A stretch of 64,000 nt of DNA from RUG708 sp050946535 (GCA_050946535.1 JBMNUZ010000002.1:124001-188000), one strand, 5' to 3'. Positions 37,250 through 46,634 are shown, counted from the stretch's first letter. The notes: generated from the letters alone by a model not told the origin. Numbers and translations are program-made.

Positions 37250-38994
37250 TAGTTGTTTCCTGCGAGTATCTGATCGATCTGACCAGCGCTGAGGCTGATC
37301 TGGTAGAAAGTGCTGTAGAAATCAGAGATGTATGTTCTCAATTCGTCTTCCGAAATTGCGTTAAAGTATTTCCAGCCTGCCCAGAGCGACTCGAGTATTC
37401 CTTCAGGACCGCCTGAAGTCCAGTCTGACATGAGACCGTGCGGGTTGACGAGTACCTCGTATGAGCCTGAGATCTGCGTCCTGACGATCTGGCCTGAATT
37501 GTCGAGGAATCCGTCTGAGTTGAAGCTCTGGTTTCCGGTGTTGATGTGAGGATAAACGGACCACAGACCGTTTCCTCTGTCTCTGTCGGCTTCGATGGCA
37601 GCCTTTACCGAGGAATCAGGTACTATCACGTACGGGAAGTATTTGCTGCCGAGGCCGTAGTTGTTCTGCTCGAGAAGCTTATTTGATCCCTTGTAGTATT
37701 TGTCTCCGTATATTCCGTTGGTGATGTTCAGCTGGCTGAAGTCAGGGAGCAGCGGAGATACGTAAAGAGTCTGCGCCGAAATACCGTACAGCGAGGCTGT
37801 GTCTACGATGTTGGCGTACGCGAGGAAATTCCTTATACCGACCGTGGATTCGACGGCGCCGTTGTTGGCGTAAGCCATACCCTGTCCGCTGAGACTTGTA
37901 TTCGTGATTTCATACGTGGCGTTCGAATCCCATCCGTCGATATACAGTGTGTATGTGCCCGAAGTGGATTCTCCCGTTTCTTCATTTGTAGTTCCGGCGT
38001 GAGACGACGTAGCGCTTGTTATCGTGTTATACGCGTTGTCGAGCCAGTCGCAGTATGCCTGTGCGTTTGCACTTGCGTCGCTTTCGTAGCTCGATCCTTT
38101 CAGCATTTCTGCTATAGCGTTGATGCCCTGTTTGATACTGTCTACGCTCGTCATCTGAGGAATCGCGAGGTAACTGATGCCGGCGGCCTGCAGCTGTTCG
38201 GCCTGTGCCTCGGTTACCGTGCCGTTGCCGCTCGTCTCGATGACGGCGTCTGGCTTAGAAGCTAACAGTGTGCTGAAATCGGAGTCGGATATCTGTGAAT
38301 AACCGTCGCTCCAGTATACCTGAGTGTCTGAAAGTCCGCCGTAAGCGTTAGCCGACTGGACTTCGGACATGGTTACAGCATCTGTAGCAGTGAGTGCTTT
38401 TCCGCCGCTTACGATCAATACTGCGAGCGCAGCCTGACCTGTGGCGGCTATCTTGCTGACGCTGGTAGGTACGTCGGCCGTGGTTCCATCATCGTTGACA
38501 ACGTTCTTTGCAGAATCGGCACCGCCGTCTCCGTACGATGTTCCGCTGTCGCCGGTTCCTCCTGTACCGGTGCCGTTATTGCCTTCTTTTGACGAAGAAG
38601 ATGCCGTGGCGCCGGAACCAGTTCCGGTTACATTGCTCGGCGTTCCTTCAGAGGCGGTCCCGGATGCCGAAGCGCTGGAATCGTAGTTCGAGTTCGCTGC
38701 TGAAGTGTTGTTCTGCTGATCGCCGCTCACAGGATTTTCCTGCGACTCCTGGTCCTGATTGTTTGCATTGTCAGAAGTCTTCTGAGCGTTCAGCTTGTCG
38801 TTTTCCTGTTTGTTTTCTGTATTGTTCTCGTTCGTCTTGAGCGATGTCTCGGTATCGATCTCCTGGCTCTTCTGCAGGTCATAGATGATTTGTTCAAGAA
38901 CATCGCTGTATCTGCATCCTGTAAACGAGATGAGCATGGCGAAGCATAGAAGCACACAGAACAATCTTTTTGCCATTGCCTTTCTTGAATACAT
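37249..38994 (-). CDS. Metal-chelate ABC transporter substrate-binding lipoprotein
   Basis: 581 residues from the ATG at 38994, with GAGGGG seven bases upstream; an in-frame TTG at 39009 lies within that ribosome site. A lipoprotein signal ends in lipobox 'ISFTGC' (about residue 27). Residues about 40-160 are a low-complexity N/Q/S/T/G linker. The rest resembles the helical-backbone binding proteins for siderophores, heme and B12: 'VSKIAATGQAALAVLIVSGG', 'TLLASKPDAVIETSG', 'EAQAEQLQAAGISYLAIPQ' and 'SVDSIKQGINAIAEML'. At 581 residues it is well above the usual 300-400, due to the linker and insertions. Ligand unknown. Confidence 0.85.
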   Translation of the reverse strand: MYSRKAMAKRLFCVLLCFAMLISFTGCRYSDVLEQIIYDLQKSQEIDTETSLKTNENNTENKQENDKLNAQKTSDNANNQDQESQENPVSGDQQNNTSAANSNYDSSASASGTASEGTPSNVTGTGSGATASSSSKEGNNGTGTGGTGDSGTSYGDGGADSAKNVVNDDGTTADVPTSVSKIAATGQAALAVLIVSGGKALTATDAVTMSEVQSANAYGGLSDTQVYWSDGYSQISDSDFSTLLASKPDAVIETSGNGTVTEAQAEQLQAAGISYLAIPQMTSVDSIKQGINAIAEMLKGSSYESDASANAQAYCDWLDNAYNTITSATSSHAGTTNEETGESTSGTYTLYIDGWDSNATYEITNTSLSGQGMAYANNGAVESTVGIRNFLAYANIVDTASLYGISAQTLYVSPLLPDFSQLNITNGIYGDKYYKGSNKLLEQNNYGLGSKYFPYVIVPDSSVKAAIEADRDRGNGLWSVYPHINTGNQSFNSDGFLDNSGQIVRTQISGSYEVLVNPHGLMSDWTSGGPEGILESLWAGWKYFNAISEDELRTYISDFYSTFYQISLSAGQIDQILAGNN

Positions 38995-39009
38995 TTCAAA
39001 TCCCCTCAA

Positions 39010-39337
39010 TCAAGTTATTCAGTCCGCATGGCGGATAAAATCCAGGCCGCCAGCGGATAAAAGTCGTGCCGCATGGTGGATAAAATCCAGACCACCAACG
39101 GACAAATATAAATTTAATTGTCTTTAAAAACATCCAGATATGACTCGTATCCGTTTTGTCCCGTACCGGAGACGGGGCATATCTGGGTGCTCCCTTGTAA
39201 TCTCAATGATGTCCGGCCGCAGGCGCGCGATACGCCTGCAGCCGGACGGCTTGTCCATTCGTCTGCTGTCTTTTCAATGCGTGACTGACCGCATTGTTTT
39301 TTCAATCATATGGACAGCAGCCGGCAGATGAAATTTT
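39010..39337. other. Structured spacer between SLH gene and lipoprotein gene
   Basis: No gene. On the minus (transcribed) strand, in order: nested stem CAGCAG.. around AATGCGGTCAGTCACGCATT; a strong GC hairpin GTCCGGC/GCCGGAC with inner GCAGGCG/CGCCTGC (39247-39211); then a 9-bp outer stem CCAGATATG/CATATCTGG enclosing CCCGTCTCCGGTACGGG and followed by ATGTTTTT (about 39187-39120), which looks like a terminator or attenuator; then two repeat hairpins before the lipoprotein ribosome site. Confidence 0.65.
39024..39113. repeat. Two 45-bp tandem repeats forming covarying hairpins
   Basis: Copies start at 39024 and 39069 with CCGCATGG(C/T)GGATAAAATCC. Each folds: GGCGG..CCGCC in copy 1 and GGTGG..CCACC in copy 2. 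The C-to-T change in one arm is matched by G-to-A in the other, keeping the pair. They lie just upstream of the lipoprotein gene's ribosome site. Confidence 0.75.
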
Positions 39338-41797
39338 TTAACGTCTGCTACTTGCGAAATTCTCAACGAAATTCTTCATGATCTGAGCCATCTGTGCTCT
39401 GGTAGCGACCGTCTTAGGACTGAGTTCAGTAGCAGATGTTCCGGTTATCAGATCTGCACCGTTTGCCCACTTAACAGCTGTAAGAGCCCATGAATCTATC
39501 GACGAAGCATCGGTGTAGCCGCTGAGGTCAGCCGAAGCGCTGGTGTCGTACTCCTTGTAAGTCGCGTAGTTGTAGAGCATGGTCGCAGTCGTCTCTCTGT
39601 CGGAAACCTGATCAGGCGCGAACGAATCGGCTGAAACACCGCTTACAACGCCGTTCGTCGATGCCCATTTTACAGCCGTCGAGAACCAGTCGCTGTCGTC
39701 TACATCGGAGAACGATTCGGTGTTTCCATCCGTGGTGAATTCATCATTGGTGTTCTTCTCGAGGTTGTAGAGGATCTGAACGATCTGTGCTCTCGTGAGG
39801 CTTGTGTTCGGTGAGAATTCAGTATCGCTTACGCCAGTCATAAGGTCGTTCTTGTAAGCGTATCTGACTGCAGCCGTATACCAAGTTCCGAGAGGAACGT
39901 CCGTAAACGGATCGAGATAGCTGGCAGTCTCGTTCTTGTTAGTAGAAGAAGCCAGTCCGTATCCGTAGGTTCCAGCATATGTCGTGTCAGGACTCCAAAC
40001 GTGGTCGTACATAGTGTCTGCGTAGTTCTGCAGAGTCGTCTGGAGATCGTCGCCGTATCCGTATGAGCTGGAGTTGTAGTATTCGAAGATAGCTGAATAC
40101 GGAGTGCTGTCATCGCCGTTTTCTTCTGCAGCGAGGAGTTCAGTGAGATCGACATACTCGGTCGTGCCGGCGTTGACGATAGTGATATATTCGTGATCGC
40201 TTGGAGGCTGAGTTGTCGTAGCCTCTTCGGTGATCATCTTGTAAGCGGTATCTGTCTGGCGGTATGCGCCGATCAGAGTATTGTTGTTAGCAGCTGCCTG
40301 TCCGCTGTTCGCATATTCGATTCCTTCGCGGATCGCGTCTTCGATGGCCGACTTGTCATATACGTAGTCTGAAAGGTCAGGAACGCGGTCGTATTCTTCA
40401 TCTACAGCGTCCCAGTTTGAACCGATGTTGTAGAGCGCTACGTCCTTGGCCGACGAATCCTTTACATGTGCAAATTCATCGATCATGAACTGAACCATAG
40501 CTGCAGGATTTATTGCTCCGCCGTCGACATTCTCAAGATCGTCCATGTATGCGTAAGCCTGGATATATGGTACGAAGAGAGGAGTTGTCGGAGCATAGTT
40601 GAATCCATTCCATCCACCGAGCGTGACGCTTCTGGTGCTCGAATCCATTACGATAGGCATGTTGTCAGGTTCGATGCCGAGAGCTGCGAGGTCTTTGAGC
40701 AGCTGCTGCTTGCTGGCAGTTACCGAGGCATCGGTGCTTCCGCCGCCTCCGCTGCCTGAATATCCGTAGCCGCTTGCGCCGAGTACGAGGACGTCAGCGC
40801 CCTGCTGCATGATCTGGTCGAGAGTGTAGGTACCCTTGATGAAGTTGAAATTGTTAACTTCGCCGTAGACGTCAGCGGATACGTTGCCGAGCGATCTCGG
40901 ATCGACGCAGGTGAGTGTGCTGCCGTCGATCTGGCTGATGTAAGCCATGGTCTTCTTTTCAATCGTTCCGTCGGCGATCTTTGATGCGATGTAGTAAGGG
41001 ATGCCGGCAGCGAATTCCTGGAGATTGATGGCGATGACTTCAGGATCTCCGTAACGGACGGTAAGGTCCGGATGTTCGTCAAGGTAGGCGTTGATGCCCT
41101 TCGCCATCTCTTCCCATGTGTACATACGGGAAGTTACTGAACCGGTCTGAACGTCGACGATGAGAGGATTGTAGTCTTCATCGCCTTCCTGGTAATAGGT
41201 GTCTCCGGACTTCCAGCCGCGGACGGTGTCTATCTGGCCGACGAGCTCAGAGTTGAATCCTATCATGATATCTGTTCTGAGCCCTACGGAATATCCGACT
41301 CCGCCGAGCTCGTCAACAGGATCGGTATATACCTCGTTGGCACCGCCGGATCTGTAAAGACCGTTGCCTGCTGAGGTATTGTTGCCCAGATACTCGTAGT
41401 ATTCGCTCTGAGGCAGATCTACAGCGCCTTCTCTTTTCGTCAGCTCTGCTGGATCGGTCATCGAGAATGATTCGTCGTCGACAGGATACAGATAGTTGAA
41501 GTTCCACAGATAAGGATCAGGGTTTTCACTTACGTTGGTACCGCCGAGATCTCTGGCGCCGGCAAAAATGTTGCCGCCGACGATGTTGATTCCCAGTATA
41601 AGAGGAATTTCGGACGATGCTCTCTGAGCAAGAGTTGTAAGATATCTTGTTCCAGATCCCGTCGTGCTGTTTACCTCCATCGTTTCTTCAGGATACGTGT
41701 AGGTAAAACTCGTGGCAGCGAATGCAGGCGCTGCGCACAATGAGAATGCGGTGGCGGCTGCCACGGTCAGACTCAGGATCTTCTTTGAAAATTTCAT
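39338..41797 (-). CDS. SLH-anchored surface protein, binding-protein-like (paralogue 2)
   Basis: 819 residues. Signal peptide ending 'AAPAFAATS' (cleavage near residue 28). Residues about 45-620 are a large secreted region; 'PLILGINIVGG', 'YGDPEVIAINLQEFAAGIPYYIA', 'YTLDQIMQQGADVLVLGASG' and 'LLKDLAALGIEPDNMPI' read like the lobes of a helical-backbone metal-chelate binding protein (inference). Three SLH domains end the protein: 'FTDVPLGTWYTAAVRYA', 'FSDVDDSDWFSTAVKWA', 'YTDASSIDSWALTAVKWA'; these bind cell-wall polymers. It is a close copy of the next upstream gene. AGGAGAG precedes the ATG. Ligand and binding role are unproven. Confidence 0.8.
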   Translation of the reverse strand: MKFSKKILSLTVAAATAFSLCAAPAFAATSFTYTYPEETMEVNSTTGSGTRYLTTLAQRASSEIPLILGINIVGGNIFAGARDLGGTNVSENPDPYLWNFNYLYPVDDESFSMTDPAELTKREGAVDLPQSEYYEYLGNNTSAGNGLYRSGGANEVYTDPVDELGGVGYSVGLRTDIMIGFNSELVGQIDTVRGWKSGDTYYQEGDEDYNPLIVDVQTGSVTSRMYTWEEMAKGINAYLDEHPDLTVRYGDPEVIAINLQEFAAGIPYYIASKIADGTIEKKTMAYISQIDGSTLTCVDPRSLGNVSADVYGEVNNFNFIKGTYTLDQIMQQGADVLVLGASGYGYSGSGGGGSTDASVTASKQQLLKDLAALGIEPDNMPIVMDSSTRSVTLGGWNGFNYAPTTPLFVPYIQAYAYMDDLENVDGGAINPAAMVQFMIDEFAHVKDSSAKDVALYNIGSNWDAVDEEYDRVPDLSDYVYDKSAIEDAIREGIEYANSGQAAANNNTLIGAYRQTDTAYKMITEEATTTQPPSDHEYITIVNAGTTEYVDLTELLAAEENGDDSTPYSAIFEYYNSSSYGYGDDLQTTLQNYADTMYDHVWSPDTTYAGTYGYGLASSTNKNETASYLDPFTDVPLGTWYTAAVRYAYKNDLMTGVSDTEFSPNTSLTRAQIVQILYNLEKNTNDEFTTDGNTESFSDVDDSDWFSTAVKWASTNGVVSGVSADSFAPDQVSDRETTATMLYNYATYKEYDTSASADLSGYTDASSIDSWALTAVKWANGADLITGTSATELSPKTVATRAQMAQIMKNFVENFASSRR

Positions 41798-41980
41798 AAT
41801 TTTCTCTCCTTTTATTAATTGGGATGAATAAAAATTTCAATGAAGCGAAGTGATAACTAATTATTATGAAAACTGCTGGCCGGTACAGTCATGCGGCCTG
41901 CAGGGTTCATGTCAGTGTATTTCCATTGCTTCCGGATCATGATTATCAACGGTCAGCAGAAGAGATTTCATGACCTGGCT
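41798..41980. repeat. Duplicated leader shared with the upstream SLH gene
   Basis: Next to the ribosome site, AATTTCAATGAAG(C/T)(G/A)AAGTG and AAAACTGCTG(A/G)CCG recur here and at 44461-44570. The duplication therefore included the upstream region as well as the gene. No gene or terminator is seen. Confidence 0.65.
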
Positions 41981-44452
41981 TCAGTCGTCGATACTCTCGG
42001 TGAAGTTCTTCATGATCTGAGCCATCTGTGCTCTGGTAGCGACCGTCTTAGGACTGATTTCAGTTGAAGAAGTTCCGGTTATCAGATCTGCTCCATTAGC
42101 CCATTTAACAGCTGTCAGAGCCCACGAATCTACCGACGAAGCATCGGTGTAACCGCTGAGGTCAGCCGAAGCGCTGGTGTCGTATTCCTTGTAATTAGCG
42201 TAGTTGTAGAGCATGGTCGCAGTCGTCTCTCTGTCGGAAACCTGATCAGGTGCGAACGAATCGGCTGAAACGCCGCTTACGACGCCGTTCGTCGATGCCC
42301 ATTTGACAGCCGTCGAGAACCAGTCGCTGTCGTCTACATCGGAGAACGATTCGGTGATTCCATCCGTGGTGAAATCATCGTTGGTGTTCTTTTCGAGGTT
42401 GTAGAGGATCTGAACTATCTGTGCTCTCGTGAGGTTTGCGTCCGGTGCGAATTCAGTATCGCTTACGCCTGTCATGAGGTCGTTCTTGTAAGCGTATCTG
42501 ACTGCAGCCGTATACCAAGTTCCGAGAGGAACGTCCGTAAACGGATCGAGATATCCCGAAGTCTGGTTCTTGTTAGCCGAGGAAGCCAGTCCGTATCCGT
42601 AAGTTCCAGGATATGTCGTGTCAGGGCTCCATACGTGGTCGTACATGGTGTCTGCGTAGTTCTGCAGAGTCGTCTGGAGATCGTCGCCATATCCATATGA
42701 GCTGGAGTTGTAGTACTTGATGATAGCTGAATACGGAGTGCTGTCATCGCCGCTCTCTTCTGAGGCAATAAGCTCTGTGAGATCGAGATACTCTGTCGTG
42801 CCGCCGGAAACGATCGTGATATATTCGTGATCGCTGGAAGGCCTGGTCGTAGTCGCATTCTCCGTAATCAGCTGGTATGCGGTATCCGTCTGGCGGTATG
42901 CGGCTATCAGAGTATTGTTGTTCGCAGCTGCTTCTCCGCTGTTCGCATATTCGATGCCTTCGCGGATCGCGTCTTCGATGGCCGACTTGTCGTATACGTA
43001 GTCCGAAAGATCAGGAACGCGGTCGTATTCTTCATCGACGGAATCCCAGTTTGATCCGATGTAGTAGAGCGCCACGTCCTTTGCAGACGAATCCTTTACA
43101 TGTACAAATTCGTCGATCATGAACTCGACCATGGCCGCAGGATTTATTGCTCCGCCGTCGACGTTTTCAAGCACGTCCATATATGCGTAAGCCTGTATGT
43201 ATGGTACGAAGAGGGCGGTGATAGGCGAATAGTTGTATCCGTTGGCTCCCAGCTTGACGTTTCTGGTGTTTGCATCCATGATGATCGGCATGTTGTCAGG
43301 TTCGATGCCGAGATCTGCGAGGTCTTTGAGCAGCGACTGCTTGCTGGCAGTTACCGAGGCGTCAGAGCTCGAAATGCCGGAGCCAGAATATCCGTAGCCG
43401 CTCGCGCCGAGCACTAGGACGTCAGCGCCCTGCTGCATGATCTGATCGAGAGTATAAGCGCCTTTGATGAAGTTAAAATTGTTTACTTCGCCGTAAACGT
43501 CAGCGGATACGTTGCCGATCGATCTCGGATCGACGCAGGTGAGTGTTTCACCGTCGATCTGGCTGATGTAAGCCATGGTCTTCTTTTCAATCGTTCCGTC
43601 GGCTATCTTTGCCGCGATGTAGTAAGGAATGCCGGCAGAGAATTCCTGGAGATTGATCGCGATGACCTCAGGATCTCCGTAACGGACGGTAAGGTCAGGA
43701 TGTTCTTCCAGGTAAGCGTTGATGCCTTTTGCCATCTCTTCCCAGGTATACATTCGGGAAGTTACCGAACCGGTCTGTACGTCGACGATGAGAGGATTGT
43801 AGTTTTCGTCGCCCTCCTGGTAATATGCGTCGCCTGACTTCCAGCTGCGCACGGTGTCTATCTGGTCGACGAGTTCCGAGTTGAACCCTATCATGATATC
43901 TGTTCTGAGCCCCGCAGAATATCCGACTCCGCCGAGTTCGTCGATAGGAGCGATATATACTTCGTTTGCGCCGCCGGAGTCATACAAACCGTTTCCTCCC
44001 GTGTTATCGTCGCCCAGATACTGGAAGTATTCGCTCTGAGGAAGATCTACAGCGTTTGCTCTCCTCGGAAGTTTGGAAAGATCGAAATCTTCTATTGCCG
44101 TAACTTGTTCAGGATACAGGTAATTGAAGTTCCACAGATAAGGATCGGGGCTCTCGTTTACATTGGTGCCTCCTATGTCCCTTGCACCATATGCGCTTCC
44201 CCTGCCGGTCCTGGTTGTCAGCAGATTACCTCCTACAATGTTGATTCCGAGGATCAGAGGAATTTCAGCCGATGCTCTTTGAGCGAGAGTAGTAAGATAC
44301 CTGGTTTCCGATCCCGTCGTGCTGTTTACCTCCATCGGTTCTTCAGGATACGTGTAGGTAAAACTCGTCGCAGCGAATGCAGGCGCTGCGCAGAGCGAGA
44401 ATGCGGTGGCAGCTGCCACTGTCAGACTCACTATCTTCTTTGGAAATTTCAT
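41981..44452 (-). CDS. SLH-anchored surface protein, binding-protein-like (paralogue 1)
   Basis: 823 residues from the ATG at 44452, which has AGGAGAG upstream; the in-frame extension to 44533 lies in the duplicated leader and is not translated in my reading. Signal peptide 'MKFPKKIVSLTVAAATAFSL' with cleavage after 'AFA'. Architecture and most of the sequence match its neighbour, with differences concentrated in the mature N-terminus (an added 'LLTTRTGRGSAY' near residue 58), around 'NVKLGANGYNYSPITALF' and in the linker before the SLH domains. The three SLH domains are nearly identical to those of the neighbour. Tandem duplication with divergence in the putative ligand region is the simplest explanation. 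Confidence 0.8.
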   Translation of the reverse strand: MKFPKKIVSLTVAAATAFSLCAAPAFAATSFTYTYPEEPMEVNSTTGSETRYLTTLAQRASAEIPLILGINIVGGNLLTTRTGRGSAYGARDIGGTNVNESPDPYLWNFNYLYPEQVTAIEDFDLSKLPRRANAVDLPQSEYFQYLGDDNTGGNGLYDSGGANEVYIAPIDELGGVGYSAGLRTDIMIGFNSELVDQIDTVRSWKSGDAYYQEGDENYNPLIVDVQTGSVTSRMYTWEEMAKGINAYLEEHPDLTVRYGDPEVIAINLQEFSAGIPYYIAAKIADGTIEKKTMAYISQIDGETLTCVDPRSIGNVSADVYGEVNNFNFIKGAYTLDQIMQQGADVLVLGASGYGYSGSGISSSDASVTASKQSLLKDLADLGIEPDNMPIIMDANTRNVKLGANGYNYSPITALFVPYIQAYAYMDVLENVDGGAINPAAMVEFMIDEFVHVKDSSAKDVALYYIGSNWDSVDEEYDRVPDLSDYVYDKSAIEDAIREGIEYANSGEAAANNNTLIAAYRQTDTAYQLITENATTTRPSSDHEYITIVSGGTTEYLDLTELIASEESGDDSTPYSAIIKYYNSSSYGYGDDLQTTLQNYADTMYDHVWSPDTTYPGTYGYGLASSANKNQTSGYLDPFTDVPLGTWYTAAVRYAYKNDLMTGVSDTEFAPDANLTRAQIVQILYNLEKNTNDDFTTDGITESFSDVDDSDWFSTAVKWASTNGVVSGVSADSFAPDQVSDRETTATMLYNYANYKEYDTSASADLSGYTDASSVDSWALTAVKWANGADLITGTSSTEISPKTVATRAQMAQIMKNFTESIDD

Positions 44453-44589
44453 AAATCTCTCTCCTTTTAAATATTTGGAATAAGTTACAAATTTCAATGA
44501 AGTAAAGTGGCAATAATTGAAATAAAGTGGCAATGAATTGTTATAAAAACTGCTGACCGTTGACGATCATGAGGTCCGCAGGATACATC

Positions 44590-46092
44590 TTATTTTCCTT
44601 TAAGTGCGTTAGGACCGTGCCTCCGTCTGCGTCCCGAAAATCCTGCTTCTGAGTCAGAACCTGAAGCAGATGATTCATCTTGTGTATTTTTCTTTCGATT
44701 CCAGCGGCTCTCAGAAGATGCGCCGGAATCAGCACCGCTGAATGCGTCTGCATTTTGCTGACTGCTTGCATCGGAATACGGGCGTTTTTTCCAGGCTGAC
44801 TGTTCATCAGAAGCGCTTGAAGCGGTTTCTGTATGTGTCGTCTGAGCTTTTTCGGTACTGCCGTTTATAGTGCTCAGAATACGCGCCCTGATAGCATCGC
44901 GGTCCTCTGCAGAAGGCGATGAATCCGCACGCTGCTTATTGCGGTTTGACTTCTTGGATCTAAATTCAGGTCTGTGCACGAGATCACCTCCGGATGAACT
45001 GTGTTCGTTGTTTTTCCGCGCGTCTTTTGTTTCTGAAGATTTTGAAACGAATCCGCTTTCCTGTGCAGCCGTATGTCCGGCTGCGATGTCGGAGTGCGTG
45101 ACTTCGTCCATATTGTCCGGCCTGCCGTCGTGCCCTGATGGCCCGGCTGCAGTTTCCGCACTCGAAGCAGACTTTCCGGATTCCGAAACGTCTGGCTGGA
45201 CGCCGGAGTCTGTTTGTACGGAAGTTTTCCCGGAGTCAGCTTGTTTGTTTTCTGCCAGTAAGTTGTCTGACTGTCCAGCAGTCTTTTCCGAACGCTGATC
45301 TGGAATTTCTCCGCCTATTTCAGGGATGCACATGCGCATGAGTCTTCCGCTTTTATTGAAGAACTCTGCTACGGAGACGTTTACTCCATATGCTTCCCTC
45401 ATGTTCTCTTCGGTTATTATTTCGTCCGCAGGACCGAATTTCATGGCGCTGCCGCGTTCGAGCAGCCCGACCTTCGCGTTGCAGAGAAAAGCCTGGTCAG
45501 GCATATGCGTAGTCATGATGATGCCGTACCCGCGGTCTTTCAGTTCGATGATCCTGCTTATGACCCTGATCATATTGCCGTAGTCGAGACTCGCGGTAGG
45601 CTCGTCCATCATCAGCCACTTAGGCTGCTGCGTAAGGGCTCTCGCTATCATGACCAGCTGGCGCTCGCCGCCTGAAATTTCCGTATAAGGCATGTCGGCC
45701 AGATGTGCCACGCCCATATCTTCAATTGCCTGTTGAGCGATTTCGTAGTCCAGTTCTGAAATTTTCCCGAAATATCCTGCCTGGCTCACGCGTCCGAGAA
45801 GCACGACATCTTTCACCTTGTACGGGAACGGAGGGTTGTGGAATTGAGAAACGTAGGCGATATTGTCGGCAAGCTGTCTGCTGCTCCATTTTGATACGTC
45901 CTCGCCGTCCATCAGAACTTTTCCGCTCACCGGAGGAATCAGTCCGAGTATGGTTTTGAACAGGGTCGTCTTGCCGACGCCGTTCGGCCCGAGAAGACAC
46001 CAGATTTCTCCCGAATTAACCGAACAACTGACGTTTCTGATTATTGCATTTCCGTCATAGCCGGCAGAAACATTTCTGAGTTCCAGATTCAT
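44590..46092 (-). CDS. FecE-type ABC transporter ATPase with long low-complexity C-terminal tail
   Basis: 500 residues; family members are about 260. Walker A 'GPNGVGKTT' (35-43), Q-loop Gln83, signature 'ISGGERQ' (139-145), Walker B 'LMMDEPTASLD' and switch His196 are all intact. Residues about 260-500 are an added hydrophilic tail rich in Ser, Asp, Gln, Glu and Lys, with basic patches ('RSKKSNRNKQR') and a basic end ('GRRRRHGPNALKGK'). The reading frame through the tail is intact. It is first in the minus-strand run leading to the SLH, lipoprotein and FecCD genes, so it is the likely ATPase for those permeases. No other tail of this type occurs in the window. Confidence 0.88.
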   Translation of the reverse strand: MNLELRNVSAGYDGNAIIRNVSCSVNSGEIWCLLGPNGVGKTTLFKTILGLIPPVSGKVLMDGEDVSKWSSRQLADNIAYVSQFHNPPFPYKVKDVVLLGRVSQAGYFGKISELDYEIAQQAIEDMGVAHLADMPYTEISGGERQLVMIARALTQQPKWLMMDEPTASLDYGNMIRVISRIIELKDRGYGIIMTTHMPDQAFLCNAKVGLLERGSAMKFGPADEIITEENMREAYGVNVSVAEFFNKSGRLMRMCIPEIGGEIPDQRSEKTAGQSDNLLAENKQADSGKTSVQTDSGVQPDVSESGKSASSAETAAGPSGHDGRPDNMDEVTHSDIAAGHTAAQESGFVSKSSETKDARKNNEHSSSGGDLVHRPEFRSKKSNRNKQRADSSPSAEDRDAIRARILSTINGSTEKAQTTHTETASSASDEQSAWKKRPYSDASSQQNADAFSGADSGASSESRWNRKKNTQDESSASGSDSEAGFSGRRRRHGPNALKGK

Positions 46093-46199
46093 AGAATAAA
46101 TACCTTCTTAAAAAAAGCATGTGCTGATAACCCGGAAACTGAACGAAGATGCGATCTTCCGGGGTATAAACCCACGCTGTTATCTTTTATATAAAACGT

Positions 46200-46220
46200 T
46201 AGAACAATATGTATATTCTA
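46200..46220 (-). promoter_or_regulatory. Candidate operator dyad upstream of the ABC ATPase gene
   Basis: TAGAA-N11-TTCTA with an AT-rich centre. On the minus strand TTTTATATAAA follows within ten bases and could hold a -10. Position about 108 bases before the ATPase ATG. No known metal-regulator box (Fur, DtxR, MntR) matches. Confidence 0.35.
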
Positions 46221-46634
46221 CAGAGTGAGGATAATAAGGATAAAAATCGCATTATTGTCCCGTCCGCTAGTTTTATTTTCCTCAGATAAATTCTAGAAAG
46301 ATAAATACCAGCGGGCCTGCATATTTGAAAAGAACGGATGAAGTTGGAAAAACATCAGCCGCTGCAATTTCTGTATGCTTTGTAAAAAGTTTAACATAAG
46401 AGATAAATAAATATAAATGATAAATATTATATAAAAATGCAATATATATTAACAAATAAAATAACTTATTAGTTATACTATTAATATTTAATTAAACAAA
46501 ACTAAAATTAATAAAACATTATGAAATGATATGAAAATACGTATGTAATATGCGAAATTGTATAGAAAAATCCCTATCTGCTCCGGGTGTCTGTTATCAC
46601 CTCCCGCAAAGTGCATTTTCATAAGTATTAATTA

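Noticed and set aside
39024..39113. CRISPR-like repeat array
   Set aside because: Only two copies, directly adjacent, without unique spacers or cas genes.
46093..46260. Cobalamin riboswitch before the ABC ATPase gene
   Set aside because: Inverted repeats exist, but the conserved B12 box and core of a cobalamin riboswitch are not present on the minus strand.
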